From an uncultured Anaerolineales bacterium (GTDB lineage: Bacteria > Chloroflexota > Anaerolineae > Anaerolineales > UBA4823): a stretch of 50,611 nucleotides of DNA. The DNA lies in the NCBI GenBank assembly GCA_937928795.1, contig CALFWB010000011.1:1-50611 (forward strand), in the 5' to 3' direction. The notes beneath the pieces are model-generated. The model was not told the origin of the DNA and did not search any database. It saw only the letters and a program-made list of their open reading frames with translations. The translations under genes were made by a program, and so were the position numbers. This document shows, one piece after another, positions 25,579 through 32,958 of this stretch (positions within the stretch are counted from its first letter, which is position 1; each line of letters starts with the position of its first letter).

Positions 25579-27255
25579 ATGGAAAAACAAATCTTTGCCC
25601 TCCGTGCCACCCCTAAGGGTAGGACCTACCTCCTGATGGGTGCTTTGATCTTCTTCTTGATCGGTTCGTTGTTGGTCTGGAATGCCGCCCAAGCTGCGCC
25701 GCATCCAATTGAGGATCAAAATTGGGGCAGCAAAATAGAGGCTTGGGTTTGGCAGACCGCGCAAGGCGGACAAACCGAATTTCTGGTGTTCCTAAACGAA
25801 CAAGCCGACCTGAGCGGCAGCGAAGGGCTGACCTCCAAGGCGGAGAAGGGCTGGTATGTCTATCGCCAGTTGACTGCAATCGCCGAGCGCAGTCAAGCCC
25901 CCTTGTTGGAACAGTTGCGCCAACGCGGGGTTCAACATCGCTCGTTCTGGGTTGCTAATATGATTTGGGTGCGGGGGGATTTGAACGATGTGATTGCCCT
26001 ATCGCGACGAAAAGACGTTGCCCGCATCGTTGCTAACCCGTCAGTTAGCTTGAAACTTCCCCCGACGGTGGAAGAACTATATCCGCAAAGCGGCGATGGC
26101 GTTGAGTGGAATATCCAACAAGTGAAAGCCGATGACGTTTGGGCATTGGGTTATTTGGGGCAGGCAGCCGTGATCGGCGGGCAGGATACCGGCTACGACT
26201 GGAAGCACCCAGCCCTAAAAAATGCCTATCGTGGCTGGGATGGACGTCAAGCCAACCATGACTACAATTGGCACGATGCGATTCATGCATCGCTTTCTTC
26301 CCTCACCCCTAGCGAATCCACCTCCTCTCCCCCTGTGGGAGAGGGGCCGGGGGTGAGGGCAGACTCCCCTCTCCCCGTGGGAGAGGGGCCGGGGGTGAGG
26401 GCATTAAGTTGCCCCTACAACTCCCCTGAGCCTTGCGACGATGACGGTCATGGCACCCACACCATGGGCACCATGGTCGGCTTAGACGGCAGCAACCAAA
26501 TCGGCATGGCGCCTCAAGCCAGATGGATCGGCTGTCGCAACATGGATCACGGCATTGGCACACCGGCGACTTACGCCGAGTGCTTTCAATGGTTCATCGC
26601 TCCGACACGGCTCGATGGCAGCGATCCCAACCCTGCCCTCGCGCCGGATGTGATCAACAACTCTTGGTCGTGTCCCCCATCGGAAGGTTGCACCGATCCG
26701 AACGTCCTAAAGAGCGTAGTTGAGGCGGTGCGGGCAGCCGGCATCCTCAGCGTACAATCGGCTGGGAATTCCGGCAGCGGATGCGCAAGCGTAAAAGACC
26801 CGGCTACCATCTACGCTGCCTCGCTCAGCGTGGGCGCCACCGACAGCTCGGATACGATTGCGAGCTTCAGCAGTCGCGGTCCAGTTACCGTGGACGGCAG
26901 CAATCGCCTGAAGCCGAACGTCGTTGCGCCAGGGGTGTTGGTTCGCTCTAGTATCCCTTCGGGTTACGGCTACAAAATTGGCACCAGCATGGCTGCCCCG
27001 CATGTGGCTGGCTTGGCTGCCCTGATCATTTCGGCGCGCCCTTACCTCAAAGGGCAAGCAGATGTTATCGAAAACATTATTCTCTCCACCGCTAGACCAC
27101 TGACCACCACCGAAACCTGTGGCGGAATACCCGGCTGGCAAGTCCCCAACAACACTTACGGCTGGGGTAGAATTGACGCATGGGCAGCGATTCAACAGGC
27201 GTTAACCTATCCCTTATATACCACCTATTTCCCCTTTATAGGGGCTAGCCGATGA
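25579..27255 (+). CDS. Secreted subtilisin-like (S8) serine peptidase
   Basis: 558 aa. An N-terminal hydrophobic segment (about residues 18-40, ending AQAA) is a signal peptide, followed by an inhibitor-type propeptide. The S8 triad is Asp203 (GGQDTGYD), His291 (DDGHGTHTMGT) and Ser470 (GTSMAAPHVAG), with Asn397 in SAGNSG. Between Asp and His, residues 250-274 are two tandem copies of a translated palindromic repeat (PPVGEGPGVRA, then PLPVGEGPGVRA). The C terminus YPLYTTYFPFIGASR resembles the short aromatic-Pro tail common on exported Chloroflexota proteins. Its stop overlaps the next start as ATGA. Confidence 0.92.
   Translation: MEKQIFALRATPKGRTYLLMGALIFFLIGSLLVWNAAQAAPHPIEDQNWGSKIEAWVWQTAQGGQTEFLVFLNEQADLSGSEGLTSKAEKGWYVYRQLTAIAERSQAPLLEQLRQRGVQHRSFWVANMIWVRGDLNDVIALSRRKDVARIVANPSVSLKLPPTVEELYPQSGDGVEWNIQQVKADDVWALGYLGQAAVIGGQDTGYDWKHPALKNAYRGWDGRQANHDYNWHDAIHASLSSLTPSESTSSPPVGEGPGVRADSPLPVGEGPGVRALSCPYNSPEPCDDDGHGTHTMGTMVGLDGSNQIGMAPQARWIGCRNMDHGIGTPATYAECFQWFIAPTRLDGSDPNPALAPDVINNSWSCPPSEGCTDPNVLKSVVEAVRAAGILSVQSAGNSGSGCASVKDPATIYAASLSVGATDSSDTIASFSSRGPVTVDGSNRLKPNVVAPGVLVRSSIPSGYGYKIGTSMAAPHVAGLAALIISARPYLKGQADVIENIILSTARPLTTTETCGGIPGWQVPNNTYGWGRIDAWAAIQQALTYPLYTTYFPFIGASR
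26323..26402. repeat. Two tandem GGGAGAGGGG-type repeats inside the subtilase gene
   Basis: Each unit has a CTCTCCCC.GTGGGAGAGGGG palindrome followed by CCGGGGGTGAGGGC. The two units are about 39 bp apart and nearly identical, and both are read in the same frame. They add about 25 residues between the catalytic Asp and His. Confidence 0.85.
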
Positions 27256-28118
27256 GAAAATGGGGCATCCTGTGCGGCATCGGCGCTTCCGCCATCTGGG
27301 GTGGCATGTACGTGGTCAGCAAGGTGGTCCTGGAGGTCATTCCACCCTTTGCCCTGCTCACCCTGCGCTTGCTCTTGGGCAGTCTGGTCTTAGGGCTGAT
27401 TGTGCGCTGGCGGGGCGGCTTGGGTTTCGACCGCCGCCAATGGCAACAGGTTCTCGGCGTCGGGGTGGTTGGCTATGGCATCTCGATCGGCTTTCAATTC
27501 ATCGGCACCAAACTCTCTAACGCCTCGAACGGCGCGCTGATCACTTCCTCAACGCCGGCCTTTGTCTTATTGTTTGCGGCGCTCTTGTTGAAAGAGAAGA
27601 TGAGGAGAAGCCAGATTCTGGCTTTGGCGCTTTCCACCCTCGGCGCCCTGATCGTGGTCGATCCACGCGCCGCCCGTCTCTCTCCCGATTTCTTTTGGGG
27701 CAATCTCAGTTTGGTCGGCGCCGCAGTCACCTGGGCGCTCTATTCGGTGCTGATCCGCTTGGTCACGCGACGCTTAGACACCTTGCGCGTCAGTCTCGTT
27801 GCCTTTCTCGGCGGGCTGTTCATCACCGTCCCGGCTTCGCTTTGGGAATGGAGCGCTATCGGAATTGGAAGAATCAATTGGGGAGTGATGGCAGGGATTC
27901 TATACCTCGGAATTATCTCCACGGCTCTGGCTATGTTCTTGTGGAACACAGCCTTTGCCACCTTGCCGGCCGGCGTTGCCTCCCTAACCCTGTTTGCCCA
28001 ACCGCTGGTTGGGGCGTTGTTAGGGGCTTTATGGCTGGGAGAAACGCTGAGCGCGCTGTTCTTCCTCGGCGGAACGCTGATCGGCGCCGGACTGATCTTG
28101 GCAACGCGTGAGGGTTGA
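27252..28118 (+). CDS. EamA/DMT family transporter
   Basis: 288 aa with ten hydrophobic segments in two similar halves, the drug/metabolite transporter arrangement: GIGASAIWGGMYVVSKVVLE near the N terminus and its counterpart SLVGAAVTWALYSVLIRLVT about residue 155. FALLTLRLLLGSLVLGLIV and the C-terminal QPLVGALLGALWLGE are typical EamA segments. Substrate unknown; members export metabolites or amino acids. Coupled by ATGA to the subtilase. Convergent with the minus-strand MoaD-like gene. Confidence 0.9.
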   Translation: MRKWGILCGIGASAIWGGMYVVSKVVLEVIPPFALLTLRLLLGSLVLGLIVRWRGGLGFDRRQWQQVLGVGVVGYGISIGFQFIGTKLSNASNGALITSSTPAFVLLFAALLLKEKMRRSQILALALSTLGALIVVDPRAARLSPDFFWGNLSLVGAAVTWALYSVLIRLVTRRLDTLRVSLVAFLGGLFITVPASLWEWSAIGIGRINWGVMAGILYLGIISTALAMFLWNTAFATLPAGVASLTLFAQPLVGALLGALWLGETLSALFFLGGTLIGAGLILATREG

Positions 28119-28203
28119 GAAGATGTGTCCCCGTGGTGAGAATTCAATGTTTTTGCAGTAGAGTCAATCATACTAGTCTTTACCCCAGAGAGAGGGAGTA
28201 ATC

Positions 28204-28452
28204 CTAACAAAGAGAATTGCTCCCCCCTCCCGCCGGGCGAAAGACCTGTACCTCATCCCCATCTTGCAGAAGGCGTTGGCGATCGGCTTCGAGTTGACCG
28301 TTCACTGCACAGGTGACGTGCAAAGGCAGGTCAAAATGCTCCAAAACAGCGCGGAGCGGGCTGCCTTCAGGCAACTCCAGCGTTGTGCGGCCGCGCGCCT
28401 CGCGGGGCAATTTCTCGCGAAAGACACCAAACAAGACCACCTTGACCCTCAT
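28204..28452 (-). CDS. MoaD/ThiS-like sulfur-carrier protein with C-terminal extension
   Basis: 82 aa with the beta-grasp pattern of MoaD/ThiS: VKVVLFGVFREKL, LELPEGSPLRAVLEHF, VTCAVNGQLEADRQRLLQDG, DEVQVFRPAGGG. Sulfur carriers normally end at Gly-Gly, which is adenylated and thiocarboxylated. Here five residues (SNSLC) follow the GGG, so it would need trimming, or it does not work as a classical carrier. It overlaps the upstream dehydrogenase stop by 4 bp. No MoaE or ThiF partner is in the window. Confidence 0.8.
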   Translation of the reverse strand: MRVKVVLFGVFREKLPREARGRTTLELPEGSPLRAVLEHFDLPLHVTCAVNGQLEADRQRLLQDGDEVQVFRPAGGGSNSLC

Positions 28453-29441
28453 GCGCTTTCGTACACCTCAGGATTGACACAGTTGGGCAGCCGTCGTCCT
28501 TCTAGCCCTGCCAGCAAATTGTCACAAGCCAACTCCGCCATGCGCCGCCGCGTATGGTGGGTCGCCGAGGCGATATGCGGCACAATTAGACAATTAGGTT
28601 GGGCATACAAGGGGTGATCGGGCGGTAATGGCTCAGGGTCAGTCACATCTAAGGCTGCACCCGCAATCCACTTCTCTTGCAAGGCTTTGAGCAAAGCCGC
28701 AGTCTGGACGACCGGGCCACGCGCCGTGTTGACCAAGATCGCCGAGGGCTTCATCAGGCGCAGTTGTTCTTCCCCAATCATCCCGCGCGTCTCAGGGGTC
28801 AGGGGGACGTGCAAGGTGACAAAGTCGCTTTCTCGCAGCAACTCCTCTAACGCCACCCGCTTTGCGCCCAGCTCGGCTTCCACCTCTGCGGGCAAGGGGA
28901 TATCGGTGTAAAGCAAATTCAGCCCAAAGCCTTTGGCGCGTTGGGCAACCGCTCGCCCGATTTTGCCCATCCCAACCACGCCCAACGTGGCTCCGTCTAA
29001 ATCGGCTCCAAGCCAGCCAGCCGGCGACCACGTGATCCAGCGCCCCTCACGGGCATCTTTACTGGCTTGGGGCAGTTGACGCGCCGCTGCCAACAATAAC
29101 GCCATGGTCAGGTCGGCGGTCGCAGCGGTGAGGACGCCCGGCGTATTGCCGACCGGAATGCGCCGCGCCGTGCAAGCGGCAACGTCAATGTTGTCATAGC
29201 CAACTGCCATGTTGCTGACCACCCTGAGCTTCGGGGCGCGCTGCAGTAAATCTTCTCTGACGGGAATGGTCAGCAAGCAGAACAAGCCTTCGGCTTCGGG
29301 GAGATAGGGTTCGAGGGCAGGGTCAAAGCGGGTGGCATCCCAAGGACCAATGACCGTGCGACACTTTCCTTCCAGCTTGGCAAGCCATTCCGACGGCAAG
29401 GAGTGGGTAATAATCACAAGGGGGAGATTCTGATCAGCCAT
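28449..29441 (-). CDS. D-2-hydroxyacid dehydrogenase (glyoxylate/hydroxypyruvate reductase type)
   Basis: 330 aa, full length. The NAD(P)-binding Rossmann segment is LGVVGMGKIGRAVAQRAKGF; catalytic Arg lies in LVNTARGPVVQTAALL, Glu in VTDPEPLPPDHPL, His in IVPHIASATHHTRR. NMAVGYDNIDVAACTARRIP and VGNTPGVLTAATADL are standard. This set is closest to the glyoxylate reductase (GhrB/GyaR) branch; the true substrate is not decided by sequence. It lies between the NBR1-type lipoprotein and the MoaD-like gene. Confidence 0.92.
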   Translation of the reverse strand: MADQNLPLVIITHSLPSEWLAKLEGKCRTVIGPWDATRFDPALEPYLPEAEGLFCLLTIPVREDLLQRAPKLRVVSNMAVGYDNIDVAACTARRIPVGNTPGVLTAATADLTMALLLAAARQLPQASKDAREGRWITWSPAGWLGADLDGATLGVVGMGKIGRAVAQRAKGFGLNLLYTDIPLPAEVEAELGAKRVALEELLRESDFVTLHVPLTPETRGMIGEEQLRLMKPSAILVNTARGPVVQTAALLKALQEKWIAGAALDVTDPEPLPPDHPLYAQPNCLIVPHIASATHHTRRRMAELACDNLLAGLEGRRLPNCVNPEVYESA

Positions 29442-29465
29442 GTTGTACCTCTGTGAAAGCTAAAG

Positions 29466-30650
29466 TTAAGGTTCAACGCGGGGGTTGACCCACACTGCCC
29501 AATCTTGGGCAGAAGAACCATTTGCCAGAACAACCAATGCGAATTGTACCGTTTTTCCCGCTAGGGGGGTTAGGTCAATGTTGACGTTGATCAGATTGCC
29601 ATCACAGCTATCCGTCCAGGATCCGAGAGGATATAGCGAGCCACCTTCTTTATAATTGATTTGAAACCGGACATTTCCAACGCCACAAGTCCCGTCCGCC
29701 TTGGCAAGGAAACCGAGTTTGGCGCGCAAGCGATCGCCAGCCACAACCGTATAGGGCGGGAATAAGCCGGAGATCACGCCATCATCCACCCACATGGGAT
29801 GCATCTCAAGGATTTTCGCCGGGGATGACCCATCTTCTAGTTGATAGCCGCCGCGATAGAGGACAAAGCCGTTGGGGTCGCTATCTGAGCCGCCAAAAGC
29901 TAAGACCGTGCCGCCTGTGCAAGGCGAGCCACAACTGATCCATTGCGCCTCTGGAGCGCGACTGTACAAATCAAATCCCGTTGAAGCAACGACTGTAGGC
30001 GTAGGTAGGACGACGCGGATTTCAACATAGAACGATTTTCCCTGATAACCACCGATGACGGGCAACAAGACGCCGCTGGCATTACGAATGCGCCAGTAGC
30101 CACGATATTTCCCTTCTCCGCTCGGAGCAGTAAGGTTAACGGAGAGATCGACCTCTTGGCCGGGATTGACTGTCCCGATCGGGATGGAAGCGCTGCCACT
30201 CATGGAGTCGCCGCTATCAAACACCAGACTATAACCCGACCAAGTGCAAGTGCCCGTGTTCTGGATGCGCCAGGTTTTGGTGAAGGTTTGGTTGGGGGCA
30301 AATTTCGTCCCATCGGGGACGTTGACATCTTTGATATAACGCGCTTGATCGCATACTTGGGTGTTGGTGGGCGAAGGTGGCAATGGCGTGGGCGGTTCGG
30401 TAACCGTTGGTGGTTGGGTGGTGAAGGTGGGCGAGACTTCGGCCGGCGGAGAGGTTGCGGGTGGAGGGGTGAGGCTCGCAACAAGGCCGGCAAAAGCGGT
30501 CTGGGTCAATTGGACTTCAAGAGTCTGGGCGGCTGCCGTGTAGATCGCCTCAGGTTGGGGTGTGGCAGGAGAGGCAAAGAAGCTACAAGCAAACGAGGCG
30601 AGCAAGAAGGTTACCAGCATGACTGTCCATTCTTTTGTGATCTTTTTCAT
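29466..30650 (-). CDS. Lipoprotein with NBR1-type Ig-like domain
   Basis: 394 aa. The N terminus has Lys residues, a hydrophobic segment and a lipobox-like LASFAC with Cys22, so it is probably a lipid-anchored surface protein. After a TAAAQTLEVQLTQTAF helix comes a Thr/Pro-rich stalk (about residues 60-100), then KFAPNQTFTKTWRIQNTGTC through TWSGYSLVF, the conserved Trp-Arg-Ile-Gln-Asn-Thr-Gly-Thr core of the Ig-like domain named after NBR1. The C-terminal half is a separate beta-rich domain. Binding partner unknown. Confidence 0.85.
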   Translation of the reverse strand: MKKITKEWTVMLVTFLLASFACSFFASPATPQPEAIYTAAAQTLEVQLTQTAFAGLVASLTPPPATSPPAEVSPTFTTQPPTVTEPPTPLPPSPTNTQVCDQARYIKDVNVPDGTKFAPNQTFTKTWRIQNTGTCTWSGYSLVFDSGDSMSGSASIPIGTVNPGQEVDLSVNLTAPSGEGKYRGYWRIRNASGVLLPVIGGYQGKSFYVEIRVVLPTPTVVASTGFDLYSRAPEAQWISCGSPCTGGTVLAFGGSDSDPNGFVLYRGGYQLEDGSSPAKILEMHPMWVDDGVISGLFPPYTVVAGDRLRAKLGFLAKADGTCGVGNVRFQINYKEGGSLYPLGSWTDSCDGNLINVNIDLTPLAGKTVQFALVVLANGSSAQDWAVWVNPRVEP

Positions 30651-30662
30651 AAGTCTATCCTT

Positions 30663-31316
30663 TCATTGCGGAGTTTCGTCCGCTGCAATACTTGCCTCAG
30701 CTTGTAATGCTTCAAAGAAAGCCACCAGAATGCTTTGCCGCTCAGCAGCAAGCTGACGCGCCGTTGGGGTAAACAATCGCTCTTTTAGATGGCGCAATTT
30801 GAACCAATACTCATGGTAAGCGCTATGGATTTCTCCTTTTGCTAAAACACCACTTTCTAGAAAAAGTGATGAGGGTGGGTTATAAATCGGTAAACCTTTT
30901 TGTATAGAACGAGCAATTGCCCGCGCCACGCCAATAGCACCGATGGCATCGAGCTTGTCAGCATCAAAAACGACTTTGGCTTCTAAGGTTTGAGGAGCTT
31001 CCTGGGAGTTGCGGAAACGATGGGCACGGATGCAGTGTTGCACAGCCGCAATCCGCTCCTCCGCCCAGCCAGCTTGACGCAGGATTTCGGCAGCTAAGCG
31101 AGCAGCCGTCAGATGATGGTCTTTACGGTCGAGAGGATCCACCTCTTGGCGTTCGGTCGCATCGTGCAAATAGGCAGCCGCCCGCACAATCTCCCGATCG
31201 GCACCCTCGGCTGTAGCAATCCGTTCCGCCAAAGCGGCAACGCGCTGAATGTGAGCAACGCCATGCACTGGGTCTGCCGGATCATACCAGCGTTGCAGGT
31301 CTTCTGCGTTCCACAC
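30663..31316 (-). CDS. HD-domain hydrolase
   Basis: 217 aa. Metal ligands of the HD phosphohydrolase superfamily are visible: His in DPVHGVAHIQRV, the His-Asp pair in AAAYLHDATERQEVDP and an Asp in VVFDADKLDAIGAIGVAR. The IRAHRFRNSQEAPQT segment is usual in the YedJ/YpgQ-like branch, whose members hydrolyse nucleotides or phosphomonoesters. Start is GTG 31316, with AAGGTGG upstream. It lies 29 bp after hutI. Confidence 0.87.
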   Translation of the reverse strand: MWNAEDLQRWYDPADPVHGVAHIQRVAALAERIATAEGADREIVRAAAYLHDATERQEVDPLDRKDHHLTAARLAAEILRQAGWAEERIAAVQHCIRAHRFRNSQEAPQTLEAKVVFDADKLDAIGAIGVARAIARSIQKGLPIYNPPSSLFLESGVLAKGEIHSAYHEYWFKLRHLKERLFTPTARQLAAERQSILVAFFEALQAEASIAADETPQ

Positions 31317-31345
31317 GATTGGCTTGCCACCTTAGAGGGAAAAGA

Positions 31346-32596
31346 CTAGACGGGGTAGAGCCGTCCCTTTTTGATCACCGCTTTGACCAAATTGGTGCCA
31401 AAGCGATAGCCCAAATGACGATAATCCTCGACATCGAGGACAATGAGGTCACCTTGTTTGCCAACCTCAATTGAGCCAATTCGATCTGCGCGTTGGATGG
31501 CTGCAGCAGCATTGATGGTCGCGGCAGCAATCGCTTGGGCTGGAGTTAGGCCCATGTAGCGACAAGCCAGGGCGATGGCAAACTGCATGTTACCGCACCA
31601 AGCCGTTCCGGGGTTGAGATCGGTGGCAATGGCAAGGATGCCGCCGGCTTTGAGGATCTTCTTTGCCGGCGTGTAATCCCTTTCGGCTAAGCCGAACGGC
31701 GTACAAGGTAAAGCTACAGCTACCGTATCGCTCTGACCTAGAATTCGGATGTCCTCATCCGAGGTTAGCACCAAATGGTCGGCCGAAACGGCTCCCAGCT
31801 CAACCGCCAGCGGCACGCCGCCTAAATTACCGAACTCATCAGCATGGATTTTGAGGGGAAAACCGAGGTCCTTTGCAGCGCTGAGGATACGTCGCGATTG
31901 CTCAAGGTCAAATGCGCCGTTCTCACAAAAGACATCCACAAATGGCAGGGGAGAGTGAGGAGCGTGGTTAGGCCACCACTCTTTGAGCATGGGCAACATG
32001 GTCTGGCAGATCAGATCGGTATATTCATCGGCGCGACCCTGATACTCCGGCGCAATGGCATGGGCGCCGAGAAAAGTAAATGCCAATTCGATAGGTCCTT
32101 CGCGGTCCAAAGCGATCAGGGCTTGAAGCAGGCGCAGTTCTACAGCCGTTTTCAATCCATAGCCGGTCTTGGCTTCGGCCGTGGTAGTGCCATGCTCAAA
32201 CATCGTCCACAAGCGCAAACGGGTTTGGTCAAGCAGCGAGTTGAGCGAGGCGCTGCGCGTGGCGCGCACGGTGGAGAGAATCCCGCCCCCAGCCGCAAGG
32301 ATTTCAAGGTACGTTTTTCCCTCCAGTTTCATTTCAAACTCGGCGGCGCGGTCGCCTGCCCAAATGACATGCGTATGCGGGTCAACAAAGCCGGGCATGA
32401 CCACGCGATCAAGGGCATCGAAGTCAGGTTCATCTGGGTAGGCAACGCGCAGCTCATCACTTTTTCCCACCGCTTCAATAATCCCATTCCGAATAAGGAC
32501 CGCTCCTTTAGGGATAATCTCTAATCGTCCTAACTCTTCACCCCGCTGAGGACCACCAGCAAGCGTTAGCAATTGAGAAGCTGAATGAACGAGCAT
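31346..32596 (-). CDS. hutI: Imidazolonepropionase
   Basis: 416 aa amidohydrolase that opens imidazolone-5-propionate in histidine breakdown. Zn-binding histidines are in FVDPHTHVIWAGDRAAEF; LEGKTYLEILAAGGGILSTV, TFLGAHAIAPEY, LKIHADEFGNLGG with a metal His, AVSADHLVLTSDEDI and ATDLNPGTAWCGNMQFAIAL are HutI hallmarks. AAGGAG precedes the ATG. The rest of the hut pathway (hutH, hutU, hutG) is not in the window. Confidence 0.94.
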   Translation of the reverse strand: MLVHSASQLLTLAGGPQRGEELGRLEIIPKGAVLIRNGIIEAVGKSDELRVAYPDEPDFDALDRVVMPGFVDPHTHVIWAGDRAAEFEMKLEGKTYLEILAAGGGILSTVRATRSASLNSLLDQTRLRLWTMFEHGTTTAEAKTGYGLKTAVELRLLQALIALDREGPIELAFTFLGAHAIAPEYQGRADEYTDLICQTMLPMLKEWWPNHAPHSPLPFVDVFCENGAFDLEQSRRILSAAKDLGFPLKIHADEFGNLGGVPLAVELGAVSADHLVLTSDEDIRILGQSDTVAVALPCTPFGLAERDYTPAKKILKAGGILAIATDLNPGTAWCGNMQFAIALACRYMGLTPAQAIAAATINAAAAIQRADRIGSIEVGKQGDLIVLDVEDYRHLGYRFGTNLVKAVIKKGRLYPV

Positions 32597-32879
32597 AGAG
32601 GTACTCCTTGCTCAAATTATATCCTAAGCGTCTATTTTCGCAACGCGAATTCTGCAAAAGTGTCCACGCAAAAGTTGTAGGACAACTCAGTGAGTTATCC
32701 TACAAAGCAATGTTGCCAACAACTTTTGAGTGCACACTCTGCAAAAGGACGCCCGCAAAAGGGTAGTGGAAAAATAGACTTAGGCAGTTCAAAGTGGCTT
32801 GCTTCCGCTTGTTTCTTTGTAACTATTCAGCCGTCAGGTGCGCAGGGTCAAAGCCGCCTGCTCAGGGCATGGATATTCT
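32597..32879. other. Intergenic stretch between hutI and glyQS
   Basis: The 362-bp gap holds the second MITE copy with its target duplication and, near glyQS, a hairpin at 32880-32907. The remaining sequence has no ORF with a ribosome-binding site and no motif I recognise. Confidence 0.5.
32660..32737 (+). mobile_element. 78-bp MITE-like element, copy 2, with 9-bp target duplication
   Basis: Same ends and centre as copy 1, with a G in the loop and one arm mismatch (GAGTTATCC). TCTGCAAAA lies immediately on both sides (32651-32659 and 32738-32746), an exact 9-bp direct repeat that marks insertion by a transposase. Confidence 0.9.
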
Positions 32880-32907
32880 GACGGGTGGGCAATTTTCACC
32901 CACCGTC
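32880..32907 (-). terminator. Possible glyQS terminator hairpin
   Basis: GACGGGTGGG and CCCACCGTC pair with one bulged G around a short AT-rich loop, 52 bases after the glyQS stop. No U-tract follows on the minus strand. Confidence 0.35.
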
Positions 32908-32958
32908 TGGTCTAAGGGCGTTTGAACTCGCAGCCAAACTTGCTTCAACTTCCCCTGT

